A DNA stretch of 64,000 bases from Thermococcus sp. LS1 (lineage in GTDB: Archaea > Methanobacteriota_B > Thermococci > Thermococcales > Thermococcaceae): the NCBI RefSeq assembly GCF_012027395.1, contig NZ_SNUJ01000004.1, positions 1 to 64,000 on the forward strand, in the 5' to 3' direction. The notes under the pieces were generated by a model. It did not search any database. It saw only the letters and a program-made list of their open reading frames with translations, and was not told the origin of the DNA. Position numbers and translations under genes: made by a program. This document shows positions 17,777 to 26,296 of the stretch, in pieces. Numbering within the stretch: the first letter of the stretch is position 1; every line of letters begins with the position of its first letter.

Positions 17777-19571
17777 GATCAAAGCCATAGCGGTTGGAAT
17801 GAACTCCTGCGGAATAGCGGCTGGTGCTAGGGAGACCTACGAGGCCATAAAGCAGGAGCTTGAGAAGAGAAACCTTGATGTTAAGCTCAAGATAGTCGGT
17901 TGCGTTGGGATGTGCTACCGCGAACCCCTCGTCGATATAATCACCGAGGACGAAATCATCACCTACGGCCACGTGACACCCAAAAAGGTGCCCAGGATCA
18001 TAGAGGAGCACGTAATCACTGGGAAACCTGTAGAGGAGTGGATAGTCAAGAGGGACTGGTGGGAGAACGGTGAGAGGAAAACGTGGGACATTGACGGGTA
18101 CTTCGCCAAGCAGAGGAAGATAGTGCTCGAAAACTCTGGCTACATCGATCCGGAAAACATAGATGAGTACATAGCCGTCGGCGGCTACGAAGCCCTCAAA
18201 AAGGCCCTTGAAATGGAACCCGAGGAGATAATCGAGATCATCATGAAGTCCGGCCTCAGGGGGAGGGGAGGAGCTGGCTTCCCGACCGGACTCAAATGGA
18301 AGTTCGCTAGGCAGGCGAAGGGCGATGAGAAGTACATCGTATGCAACGCCGACGAGGGCGACCCCGGTGCATTTATGGATAGGAACGTCCTTGAGGGAGA
18401 CCCCCATAGGGTTATAGAGGGTATGATTATCGGCGCCTACGCTATTGGAGCCAGTAAGGGCTTTATCTACGTCAGGGCTGAATATCCCCTAGCTATCCAC
18501 AGGCTCAGGATAGCCCTCAAGCAAGCGAGGGAGAGGGGCTTTCTGGGGGAGAACATCCTCGGAAGCGGCTTCTCATTCGACATCGAAATAAAGGAGGGTG
18601 CTGGAGCTTTCGTTTGCGGTGAGGAAACGGCTCTGATAGCTTCCATTGAGGGCAAGCGCGGAATGCCGAGGCCGAGACCGCCCTATCCAGCTCAAAAGGG
18701 CCTCTGGGGCAAGCCCACGAACATAAACAACGTCGAAACCTGGGCAAATGTGCCCTGGATAATAAAGCACGGCTGGGAGGCCTACGCCGCCATCGGCACC
18801 GAGAAGAGCAAGGGGACAAAGGTCTTCGCGCTCTCGGGCAAGATAAAGCACGGCGGAAACGTCGAGGTTCCGATGGGAATGACCCTGAGGGAAATACTCT
18901 ACGAGATAGGAGGCGGCACGAAGACTGGCAAGAGAATTAAGGCCGTCCAGCTCGGCGGCCCCTCCGGAGGCTGCATCCCAGAGGAGCTCTTTGACACGCC
19001 CGTGGATTACGAGAGCGTGAATGCGACCGGTGCGATAATGGGGAGCGGCGGAATGGTCGTCATGGACGAGGACACCTGTATGGTTGACGTCGCCAAGTTC
19101 TTCCTCGACTTCACAGTGAAAGAATCCTGCGGCAAGTGCACCTTCTGCAGGCTCGGTACCAAGAGGATGTGGGAAATCCTCGACAAGTTCACAAGGGGCG
19201 AGGGGACGCTGGAGGATCTGGAAAAGCTGGAGAAGCTTGCGTATCAGGTTAAGGCTGGCTCCCTTTGCGGCCTAGGTCAGACCGCGCCCAACCCGGTTCT
19301 GACGACGCTCCGCTACTTCAGGGACGAATACCTCGCCCACATCGAGGGCAGGTGTCCGGCCAAGGTGTGCAAGCCGCTCATCAAGTACGTAATAATCGCC
19401 GACAGGTGCACGGGCTGCACCGCCTGTGCGATATTCTGCCCTGTCAAGGCCATCCATGGCGAGAAGCTTAAGCCCCACGAGATAGACCAGGAGGCATGCA
19501 TAAAGTGCGGCACCTGCTACGGGGTCTGCCGGTTCAACGCGATTGAGATCGTCGACGCGGGGGGTGATTGA
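17769..19571 (+). CDS. NuoF-like NADH/FMN/Fe-S subunit with C-terminal ferredoxin domain
   Basis: A 600-residue protein with modules in this order. First is an N-terminal thioredoxin-like 2Fe-2S domain (C14, C45, C49). Next is the FMN/NADH core with GRGGAGFPTG at about 165-174, then the N3-type 4Fe-4S motif SCGKCTFC (C454, C457, C460). At the C-terminus are two 4Fe-4S motifs (CTGCTACAIFC and CIKCGTCYGVC). This is the layout of HymB/HydB/StnB subunits, larger than Complex I NuoF. It would bind NADH and hold the candidate bifurcating flavin. It overlaps the NuoE-like gene and ends 1 bp before the next start. Confidence 0.93.
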   Translation: MSEIKAIAVGMNSCGIAAGARETYEAIKQELEKRNLDVKLKIVGCVGMCYREPLVDIITEDEIITYGHVTPKKVPRIIEEHVITGKPVEEWIVKRDWWENGERKTWDIDGYFAKQRKIVLENSGYIDPENIDEYIAVGGYEALKKALEMEPEEIIEIIMKSGLRGRGGAGFPTGLKWKFARQAKGDEKYIVCNADEGDPGAFMDRNVLEGDPHRVIEGMIIGAYAIGASKGFIYVRAEYPLAIHRLRIALKQARERGFLGENILGSGFSFDIEIKEGAGAFVCGEETALIASIEGKRGMPRPRPPYPAQKGLWGKPTNINNVETWANVPWIIKHGWEAYAAIGTEKSKGTKVFALSGKIKHGGNVEVPMGMTLREILYEIGGGTKTGKRIKAVQLGGPSGGCIPEELFDTPVDYESVNATGAIMGSGGMVVMDEDTCMVDVAKFFLDFTVKESCGKCTFCRLGTKRMWEILDKFTRGEGTLEDLEKLEKLAYQVKAGSLCGLGQTAPNPVLTTLRYFRDEYLAHIEGRCPAKVCKPLIKYVIIADRCTGCTACAIFCPVKAIHGEKLKPHEIDQEACIKCGTCYGVCRFNAIEIVDAGGD

Positions 19572-19572
19572 G

Positions 19573-22428
19573 ATGGTTAAGATTAAAATCGACGGGAAGA
19601 CCTACGAAGTACCTCCCGAGAAGCCGCTCATCGAGTTCCTCAGGGAGCTCGGCCATCTGCCGGGCTTCTGCTACGGCTCGGAGATAGACCCCTACGGTTC
19701 GTGCAGGCTCTGCCTCGTGAAGACCCAGAGGGGAGTGACGACCTCGTGCACACTCAAGCCTATGGATGGCCTTGAAATAGAGACCTTCAGCGATGAAGTC
19801 ATCGAGATGAGGAGAACCGCCCTGGAGTTAATACTCTCCGACCACTACGGTGACTGTATCGGTCCGTGTCAGGAAGGCTGTCCTGCACACAGCGACGTAC
19901 AGGGCTACCTCGCTCTCATAGCGATGGGCAAGTACCACGAGGCCGTTAAGCTCATGAAGGAGAAGTACATCCTTCCGGCCGTTCTTGGGAGAGTTTGTCC
20001 GGCCTTCTGTGAGGACGCCTGCAGGAGGAACCTCGTTGATGAACCTCTGGCGATAAGGCAGCTCAAACGTTTTGCCGCTGATTACGACCTTGAGCACGGG
20101 CCCTGGATGCCGGAAATACCCACCTCAACCGGAAAGAGAGTGGCGGTGGTGGGTGGTGGGCCCGCGGGTCTCGCATGTGCCTACTACCTCAGGACGATGG
20201 GACATGAAGTTACTATCTTTGAGGCGATGCCGGAGCTCGGCGGCATGATGCGCTATGGCATTCCAACCTACAGGCTCCCGAGGGACGTGCTCGACAAGGA
20301 CATAGCGACGGTCATAAACACGGGGATAGAAGTGAGAACGAACACTGCCCTTGGGAGGGACATCACCTTAGAGGAGCTCAGGGAGAAGTATGATGCCGTC
20401 TTCCTCGGTGTCGGTGCGTGGAGAAGCAGGAAGATGGGCATTCCGGGGGAAGACCTCGACGGCGTCATGCACGGTATAGAGTTCCTGAGAAAGGTAAACA
20501 TGGGCGAGAAGGTCGAGCTCGGGGAGCGCGTTATAGTTGTCGGCGGTGGAAACACTGCCATGGACGTCGCTAGGACGGCACTGAGGCTCGGTGCAAAGGT
20601 TACCGTCGTCTACAGGCGCTCCAGGGCTGAAATGCCGGCCAACGAGCGCGAGGTGGAGGAGGCAGAGGAGGAAGGCGTCGAGTTCCTATTCCTGACGAAC
20701 CCGGTTAAGATACTCGGCGATGGCAGGGTCGAGGAGGTAGAGCTCATCAGAATGAAGCTTGGAGAGCCGGACGCGAGCGGAAGGAGGAGGCCGATCCCGA
20801 TAGAGGGCTCGAACTTCAGAGTTAAAGCGGACAACGTGATCCTGGCCATAGGCCAGTACTGCGACGAAGAGTTCTTAAAGGCCCTCGGCATCGAGGCAAG
20901 GCGCGGAAAGGCCATCGTTGACGACGTGACGCTCCAGACGAGCGTTCCAGGCGTCTTCGCTGGCGGCGACCTCGTTCTCGGCCCATCGACTGTCATAGAA
21001 AGCATAGCCACGGGCAGGAGAGCCGCGATAATGATAGACCTCTACCTCAAAGGCAAGCTTGAGAAGGCAAAAGCCGTTCTCACGGAGCCGGTAAAGCACG
21101 TGAAGGACGTAGTTGAGGACAAAGACCTTTATCGGGTTCTCTTCGACCTGAGGCCCTACAACCACTGGAAGAAGGTCACGGAGAAGGACTACGAGCATGT
21201 GGAGAGGAAGCCGAGGGCAAAGGTGAAGCTCCTCGATCCCGAAAAGCGGAGGAGAAGCTTTGAGGAAGTCGAACCCGCTTTGACCGAGGAGCAGGTGCTC
21301 AAGGAAGCAGAGCGGTGTATGAGCTGCGGCTGTATGGAGGTCTTCCGCTGCAAGCTGAGGGAATACGCAACGCTCTACGACGCGAAGCAGGATGCTTTCG
21401 AGGGAGAGCAGAACAAGTTTGAGCTTGATGAGAGCCACCCATGGATCACCCTTGACAACAACAAGTGCGTCCTCTGCGGCCAGTGCGTCAACTTCACCCA
21501 TGAGGTAGCCGGAGAAGGAGTCGTGGACTACCTCTTCAGGGGCTTCAAGACCATGATTTCACCGCCCCTCGGGGAGAAGCTCGGTGATATGGACGGGAGG
21601 TTCATAGGCGAGCTCATCGACATCTGCCCGGTTGGAGCGATTACAGAGAAGCTGCCCTTCATCAAGCCCGGCCCGTGGAAGACGAAAGCCGTTCCAACGG
21701 TCTGCAACGGCTGTTCCTTTGCCTGCGAGATGAATATAGAGGTCTACGACGGCATGCTCGTGAGGGCGTCGAGCAGAGCTGTTTCATGGAACCTGCACCT
21801 CTGCGACTACTGCCGCTTCGGAAGGCCCTGGGCCGAGGATCTGGCTCAGCCGCTCCTCAACGGGGAGCCCGTAAGCTGGGAGGAGGCCAAAAAGTTCCTT
21901 GCCGAGAAGAGCTATGCATTAATCCTGACGCCGGAGCTCACCAACGAGGAGATAGTCTTTTTCAAGGAGTTTGCTGAGAGGAAGGGCATCCCAATAGGTG
22001 CGATGGTCGAGGAAGGCCTCTCTACAGCAACCCTCGAGGACATCAGGAAGGCGAAACGCGTTCTCCTCAAGGCCGACGTTGAGAAGTTCCCGCTCCTCAA
22101 GATACTGCTGAAGGGCAAGGAAATCGTCGAGGAGGGCTATGATGTAGCCGTGCTCGAGGCCCCGGCTCAGCCGCTTGAAGTCCCAACGCTGATCCTGCAT
22201 GAAGGCGTCAACGCCGCTGGACTACTGAGAGCTGGGATAAAGGGCATTCCCCAGAGCGATGCCTACGTGGTAATAGGGAGGCCTAAGGGAGAGCTCAAAG
22301 GTGAAGTCTTAGTCCTTCCTGCTGGTCTGTGGGCGGAGAAAGCCGGAACGGTCACCAACGCCTTCAACATGGAGCTGAAGGTCGGAAGGGCTAGGGAGGG
22401 CTTCAGCCCGGTGGAGCTCTTCCAGTGA
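19573..22428 (+). CDS. Ferredoxin-GltD-NuoG-like fusion subunit (StnC-like)
   Basis: A 951-residue fusion. Residues 1-80 form a plant-type 2Fe-2S domain (C33, C44, C47, C59). Residues 85-170 are the cysteine-rich N-terminal domain of glutamate synthase small subunits (C95, C99, C103, C142, C146, C150). FAD (VVGGGPAGLACAYYL, about 192-206) and NADPH (VVGGGNTAMDVARTALRLGA) Rossmann folds follow. The last third is NuoG-like, with CVLCGQC, LIDICPVGAI and VCNGCSFAC, and has no molybdenum domain. The ATG at 19573 follows GGGTGATTGAG. The layout fits the NADP-handling subunit of Stn-type bifurcating transhydrogenases; function is inferred. Confidence 0.9.
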   Translation: MVKIKIDGKTYEVPPEKPLIEFLRELGHLPGFCYGSEIDPYGSCRLCLVKTQRGVTTSCTLKPMDGLEIETFSDEVIEMRRTALELILSDHYGDCIGPCQEGCPAHSDVQGYLALIAMGKYHEAVKLMKEKYILPAVLGRVCPAFCEDACRRNLVDEPLAIRQLKRFAADYDLEHGPWMPEIPTSTGKRVAVVGGGPAGLACAYYLRTMGHEVTIFEAMPELGGMMRYGIPTYRLPRDVLDKDIATVINTGIEVRTNTALGRDITLEELREKYDAVFLGVGAWRSRKMGIPGEDLDGVMHGIEFLRKVNMGEKVELGERVIVVGGGNTAMDVARTALRLGAKVTVVYRRSRAEMPANEREVEEAEEEGVEFLFLTNPVKILGDGRVEEVELIRMKLGEPDASGRRRPIPIEGSNFRVKADNVILAIGQYCDEEFLKALGIEARRGKAIVDDVTLQTSVPGVFAGGDLVLGPSTVIESIATGRRAAIMIDLYLKGKLEKAKAVLTEPVKHVKDVVEDKDLYRVLFDLRPYNHWKKVTEKDYEHVERKPRAKVKLLDPEKRRRSFEEVEPALTEEQVLKEAERCMSCGCMEVFRCKLREYATLYDAKQDAFEGEQNKFELDESHPWITLDNNKCVLCGQCVNFTHEVAGEGVVDYLFRGFKTMISPPLGEKLGDMDGRFIGELIDICPVGAITEKLPFIKPGPWKTKAVPTVCNGCSFACEMNIEVYDGMLVRASSRAVSWNLHLCDYCRFGRPWAEDLAQPLLNGEPVSWEEAKKFLAEKSYALILTPELTNEEIVFFKEFAERKGIPIGAMVEEGLSTATLEDIRKAKRVLLKADVEKFPLLKILLKGKEIVEEGYDVAVLEAPAQPLEVPTLILHEGVNAAGLLRAGIKGIPQSDAYVVIGRPKGELKGEVLVLPAGLWAEKAGTVTNAFNMELKVGRAREGFSPVELFQ

Positions 22429-22486
22429 CTTTTCTTTTACCTCTCTCCATGGATGATTGAAAAAAACGGAAATAACGATTGGAAGC
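22429..22486. terminator. T-rich convergent intergenic region
   Basis: Between two converging genes, the plus strand carries CTTTTCTTTTACC directly after the stop of the StnC-like gene. Oligo-T runs of this kind terminate archaeal transcription without needing a hairpin. Confidence 0.4.
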
Positions 22487-23389
22487 TCAAATAACCGCCG
22501 GAACCCCCGGGATTCTCGGGAAGGGCTGAACCTCCGCTATGTGCTCAGCCCCGACCATGTACCTGATGAGCCTCTCGATGCCTATGCCCGCTCCAGCGCT
22601 CGGCCTCAGGAGGCCCGCTTTGGCGACCTCGAGGTAGGGTCTGAAGGCGTCGAGGCTTATGCCTGCCTTCTTCATTTTTCTGACTATTACCTCGTACTCC
22701 CACTCCCTCTCGCCACCGCTGGAAACCTCTCCGTAGCCCTCCGGTAGGTAGAGGTCGTAGTTCCTGAAGTGGCCGGGCCTTTCGGGGTCCTCCCTGTCGT
22801 AGAACTCCCTCTCAATGTCCGTCACCCAGAAGGGCTCGTCCATGGCCTTACTGGCCTCGTCCTCGCTTCCAAACTCGGCCTTAATCTCCTCAAGGGTGAA
22901 GCGCTTGAAGGGCGGCCTTACCTTGGGTACTTCCCTCTCCAGTCCCCAGCTCCTAGCTTCCTTGAACAATCCGCTTATCAGCTCCTCTATGAGGCTCATG
23001 ACGTCGTCCATGCTCGCGTAGGCTATCTCGAAGTCAAGCTGCGTAAACTCGTAGGCGTGTCTGCCATCGTCGGCGCTTCTCCCTTCGAGCCTTATGTTCG
23101 GCGAGAGTATGAAGAGCCTGTCAATTCCCATAGCTACCGCCATCTGCTTGTGGAGTATCATGCTGTGGGTCAGCCTCAGCCTCTCGCCGTAGACCTCGAC
23201 TTCTGGCGGCTTTAGGGCCTCGCTAGCAGCAGGGTCTGGCCAGAGGGGATCGGTTATGGAGCTGAGCATCACCGGGAGCATCCACTTGAAGCCCTTGCCT
23301 ACCATGTATCTTGTCATATAGTCAATTACTCTCGTCTGGACTTCTATAACTGGTTCAATTTTTCGGGTCACAATTTGGAGAGCGTTCAT
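22487..23389 (-). CDS. Archaeal asparagine synthetase A-like (AsnRS/AspRS-derived)
   Basis: A 300-residue class II aminoacyl-tRNA synthetase catalytic core with no anticodon-binding domain. Motif 2 is at FILSPNIRLE...YEFTQLDFEIA and motif 3 at GAGIGIERLIRYM. Free-standing cores of this kind in Pyrococcus are asparagine synthetases (AS-AR) that make Asn from Asp, ammonia and ATP. The ATG at 23389 is placed after AGGTGATGAAA. An ATG at 23395 and a GTG at 23398 are alternatives. It is convergent with the Stn-like operon and divergent from the P-loop gene. Confidence 0.85.
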   Translation of the reverse strand: MNALQIVTRKIEPVIEVQTRVIDYMTRYMVGKGFKWMLPVMLSSITDPLWPDPAASEALKPPEVEVYGERLRLTHSMILHKQMAVAMGIDRLFILSPNIRLEGRSADDGRHAYEFTQLDFEIAYASMDDVMSLIEELISGLFKEARSWGLEREVPKVRPPFKRFTLEEIKAEFGSEDEASKAMDEPFWVTDIEREFYDREDPERPGHFRNYDLYLPEGYGEVSSGGEREWEYEVIVRKMKKAGISLDAFRPYLEVAKAGLLRPSAGAGIGIERLIRYMVGAEHIAEVQPFPRIPGVPAVI

Positions 23390-23588
23390 TTTCATCACCT
23401 GGCTTTTGTCAGTGATTTTTACCTTTATGTCTTTTGTGCAAGAAAAGTTGAATTTTGGACAAAATTAGACATAAAATACGGATTAATTTTGAACAAATGT
23501 CAGAAAATCACAATTTAATTGACGAAGAGGGGGACGAGTAAACGATAGCGTTATAATGCCCGAGGAGAACCCTATACGGTGGTAAAGC

Positions 23589-24182
23589 ATGGGCGTCTAC
23601 ATATTTACTCCTGAAGACCTCCTGCGCTACGGAACGATAACTGAGGAGCAGCTTGAAGTTCTGAAGAAAGCTCTCCTCGACAGAAAGGATGTTCTAATCG
23701 TTGGCTCCAGCAGGTCTGGAAAGACCAAGCTCGTCGAGGCTCTGATTCATCTAATCCCTGAAGACAGAAAAATCGCTGTAATAACGGCCTATGGGGAGTT
23801 CAAGCCGTTTAAGCCTAACATAGTAGTCATAGACACGCAGTTCGACTCAAGAAGCCTTGAGGCCCGCACCAAGGATGTCATCGAAAAGATAAAGCGCATA
23901 AACCCGGACTACATCGTCATAGACACCATCCACACCGTCCACGTGCCCACGATTCTGAGCGAGCTCCTTGATGACTACACCTTCATAGCGACCTCGCTGG
24001 CCATCTCTGGCGATATAATCGAGGAAGTCAAGCACTGGCTAAGGGCAAACAATGACGTCATGAGCAAGTTTGATATTGTGGTCGAACTTAAGAGGGACTT
24101 CAGAACTGGAACCAGAAAGATCAACAGGATATACGCTGTCAAAAAGTCGAGAGAAAAAGTGGAGCTCGAGCCGCTTCTTTAG
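23589..24182 (+). CDS. Small P-loop ATPase related to type II/IV secretion ATPases
   Basis: A 197-residue protein with Walker A GSSRSGKT (about residues 38-45) and a following ITAYGEFKPF stretch. A Walker B-like strand (YIVIDTIH) precedes LSELLDDYTFIATSLA. The arrangement recalls the C-terminal ATPase core of VirB11/PilB-type motors. However, the N-terminal domain is missing and the Walker B acid is unusual. No pilin or secretion genes are nearby. TATA-like GTTATAATG at about 23550-23558 precedes the start, which has GGTGGTAAAGC. The role is unknown. Confidence 0.75.
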   Translation: MGVYIFTPEDLLRYGTITEEQLEVLKKALLDRKDVLIVGSSRSGKTKLVEALIHLIPEDRKIAVITAYGEFKPFKPNIVVIDTQFDSRSLEARTKDVIEKIKRINPDYIVIDTIHTVHVPTILSELLDDYTFIATSLAISGDIIEEVKHWLRANNDVMSKFDIVVELKRDFRTGTRKINRIYAVKKSREKVELEPLL

Positions 24183-24184
24183 GC

Positions 24185-24946
24185 TTATTTCCTTATCCTT
24201 TTAAGGTCCTTGTGTATCTCTTCCTTCAGTTTGCGGTAGTATTCCATGGATAGATAGCCCCTTTTCCAGCCGGCGTAGAGAGTCACGTTGAACAGAACGG
24301 TTATCAGAACTGCTATCAGGAGGGAGTTTACAGTAACACCACCGATGGTCTTCTGGGTTCTCCGGAACATGCCGAGGGAAACATAGTCGTCCACCGTCAT
24401 GTGTCTCATAGGGAGGTTCTCAACCCTGATGGTGCCGTTCTCTGGAGTCAGCGAGAGCATGTGGTTCCATGTCACGACGTAGACTTTCACGTGGGTTCTC
24501 TTCTCGGTGCAGTCGGGGATGGTCTGCCCGTTCCAGAGGCAGCTCCCGTCGGGCTGCATCGTTGCCCATACATCGGTGTGCTCGTAGGTTTGGAGGTATA
24601 TACTGTTGTTGTCTGGGTAGACCTTCACGACCTCTATATCGTAAGTGTTCCCGCCGTAGACCAAGGAACGGAAGAAGCGGTAGAGCCTGTCGATTATCGT
24701 GTTGTGAAAATACTCGTCCTCCCATACGATGTAGTAGTAGATGTTGCCCTTTATGTCCACCATGTATAGAATTCCGTAAGGTTCATCTCCGGGGAAGGTG
24801 TGGATGATGGGGGTATACTCTTGAATCTTGGCGCTTTCCCATGGGAGGTAGCCCTCGAGGGAATATCCGCTAGTGTAGAGTCCAACACTCCAAAATATCA
24901 GAAGATTGATGAAAAGCCACAGTGCAATCCATCTTTTCTTTGCCAT
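24185..24946 (-). CDS. Hypothetical membrane protein with extracellular domain
   Basis: A 253-residue protein with an N-terminal membrane helix (WIALWLFINLLIFWSVGLY) and a second helix near the C-terminus (SLLIAVLITVLFNVTLYAG). The latter is followed by a basic cytoplasmic tail (EEIHKDLKRIRK). The loop of about 170 residues between them is Tyr/Asn-rich with one possible disulfide pair (SCLWNGQTIPDC), so it is probably extracellular. I do not recognise the family. It converges on the P-loop gene with only 2 bp between the ends. Confidence 0.75.
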   Translation of the reverse strand: MAKKRWIALWLFINLLIFWSVGLYTSGYSLEGYLPWESAKIQEYTPIIHTFPGDEPYGILYMVDIKGNIYYYIVWEDEYFHNTIIDRLYRFFRSLVYGGNTYDIEVVKVYPDNNSIYLQTYEHTDVWATMQPDGSCLWNGQTIPDCTEKRTHVKVYVVTWNHMLSLTPENGTIRVENLPMRHMTVDDYVSLGMFRRTQKTIGGVTVNSLLIAVLITVLFNVTLYAGWKRGYLSMEYYRKLKEEIHKDLKRIRK

Positions 24947-24977
24947 TATTTTTCACTGGAGAAATATAAAGGGAGCA

Positions 24978-26132
24978 TCAGGCCTTAAGCTTTTCTATGA
25001 CCATCCTCAGGTTGTCGAGCATCTCCCTTATGTCGTCGAATGTCATGTAGCCCATGTTTCCAATCCTGAAGGTCTTCTCGGCGACGCTTCCATAGCCCTT
25101 GGCGAGCTCAAAGCCCCTCTCGCGCATAGCGTTGTAGACGTCAACGCCCTTCATTCCCTCAGGAACGACGACGGCAGTGATGGTCGGGCTCTCGTAGCCT
25201 GGCTCGGCGAGGATTCCGAGGCCCATCTCCTTGACGCCCTCGCGTATCATCTCGCTCCTCTTCCTGTACATATCGAGCCAGGCCCCTTTGCCGCCCATCT
25301 TCTCGATTATCCTGAGGACGACGTTGAGGCCGAATATCTGTGGGAGCGGTGGGGTTGAGGGCGTTCCCTTCTTCTTCTCGTTGAACTTTTTGTAGAGCGG
25401 CAGATCAAAGTACCAGCCGCGCTCGGGCATCTTCTCGGCTATCTCAAAAACGCGCTCGCTGACGGCGGCGACGGCAAGACCGGGTGGGACGCCGAAGGCT
25501 TTCTGGCTGCTCGCGAAGATGAGGTCGATGTCCCACTTGTCGAACTTTATGTCCGCTCCGCCCATGGCAGAGACGGCATCGACGAAGAGCAGCTTGTCGT
25601 GCTCCTTGACGACCTTGGCAAGCTCTGGAAGCGGGTTGAGAACACCTGTGGAGGTCTCATTGTAGGTTATGGTGACGGCCTCGACGTCGGGGTTCTTCTT
25701 GAGGACTTCATCAAGCTCCTCTGGCTTGATGGCCTTTCCAGGCTCCTTTTCAAATACAATGGCTTCCCTTCCGTTGGCGTTGACGACGTCAGCAAAGCGC
25801 TTTCCAAACGCGCCAATGATCGTGACGAGAACTTTTCCACCGCGCGGAATGGTGTTTCTCACAGCGGCCTCCATAAAGCCCGTTCCAGAGCTCGGGAAGA
25901 GGATTATCTCGCCTTTATCGGCCTCAAGGAAGGCTTTGAGCCTGTTGAGGGTATCAACGTGAACTTCCTTTGCCTCAGACGAGCGGTGGCTGAACATCTG
26001 GACGCTCATTATCGCGAGAACCTCCGGGAAACAAGCAACAGGGCCGGCCGTGAAGAGCTTGTACTTCGGCTTGACTATCTCGTAGAGCTCCCTGTAAGCG
26101 TCCTCATACTGCATGTCGAACCTGAGCTCCAT
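24978..26132 (-). CDS. Alanine-glyoxylate/serine-pyruvate-type aminotransferase
   Basis: A 384-residue fold-type I, class V aminotransferase. The PLP lysine is in ASSQKAFGVPPG, preceded by the aspartate-containing strand LLFVDAVSAMGG. The N-terminal LFTAGPV and PSSGTGFMEAA loops bind cofactor phosphate. Pyrococcus relatives transfer amino groups between alanine or serine and glyoxylate. The open frame extends to 26273, but upstream codons fall in promoter-like AT-rich DNA. The ATG at 26132 after GAGGTGATGCTG gives the normal family length; an ATG at 26138 is possible. Confidence 0.9.
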   Translation of the reverse strand: MELRFDMQYEDAYRELYEIVKPKYKLFTAGPVACFPEVLAIMSVQMFSHRSSEAKEVHVDTLNRLKAFLEADKGEIILFPSSGTGFMEAAVRNTIPRGGKVLVTIIGAFGKRFADVVNANGREAIVFEKEPGKAIKPEELDEVLKKNPDVEAVTITYNETSTGVLNPLPELAKVVKEHDKLLFVDAVSAMGGADIKFDKWDIDLIFASSQKAFGVPPGLAVAAVSERVFEIAEKMPERGWYFDLPLYKKFNEKKKGTPSTPPLPQIFGLNVVLRIIEKMGGKGAWLDMYRKRSEMIREGVKEMGLGILAEPGYESPTITAVVVPEGMKGVDVYNAMRERGFELAKGYGSVAEKTFRIGNMGYMTFDDIREMLDNLRMVIEKLKA

Positions 26133-26255
26133 CAGCATCACCTCGGCGGAGGTTGGAGGGGAAATATAAAAAGGGTTCGTTAGTTCCTTCCCGTAACTTA
26201 TCGAAGCTATGTTCGTTTTGTAGGCAATAAAATGAAGAATTTTCGACCTGACCAA

Positions 26256-26268
26256 GACTTTTAAAAGC
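26256..26268 (+). promoter_or_regulatory. TATA box of the MFS transporter gene
   Basis: GACTTTTAAAAGC lies about 35 bp upstream of the ATG at 26297, predicting a leader of about 10 nt that includes AAGGTGGT. Confidence 0.55.
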
Positions 26269-26296
26269 TTCACACTAACGTTTAGAAGGTGGTTTG

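Noticed and set aside
19573-22428. Glutamate synthase small subunit for the 951-residue fusion
   Set aside because: Only the middle third is GltD-like; the N-terminal 2Fe-2S and C-terminal NuoG-like parts plus NuoE/NuoF neighbours point to an Stn-like complex.
22487-23389. Asparaginyl- or aspartyl-tRNA synthetase
   Set aside because: The anticodon-binding OB-fold domain is missing, and the 300-residue length fits archaeal asparagine synthetase A instead.
24470-24807. Arg-rich open frame in the hypothetical membrane protein region
   Set aside because: It is a shadow frame with random-like basic composition; the opposite strand gives a coherent two-helix membrane protein.
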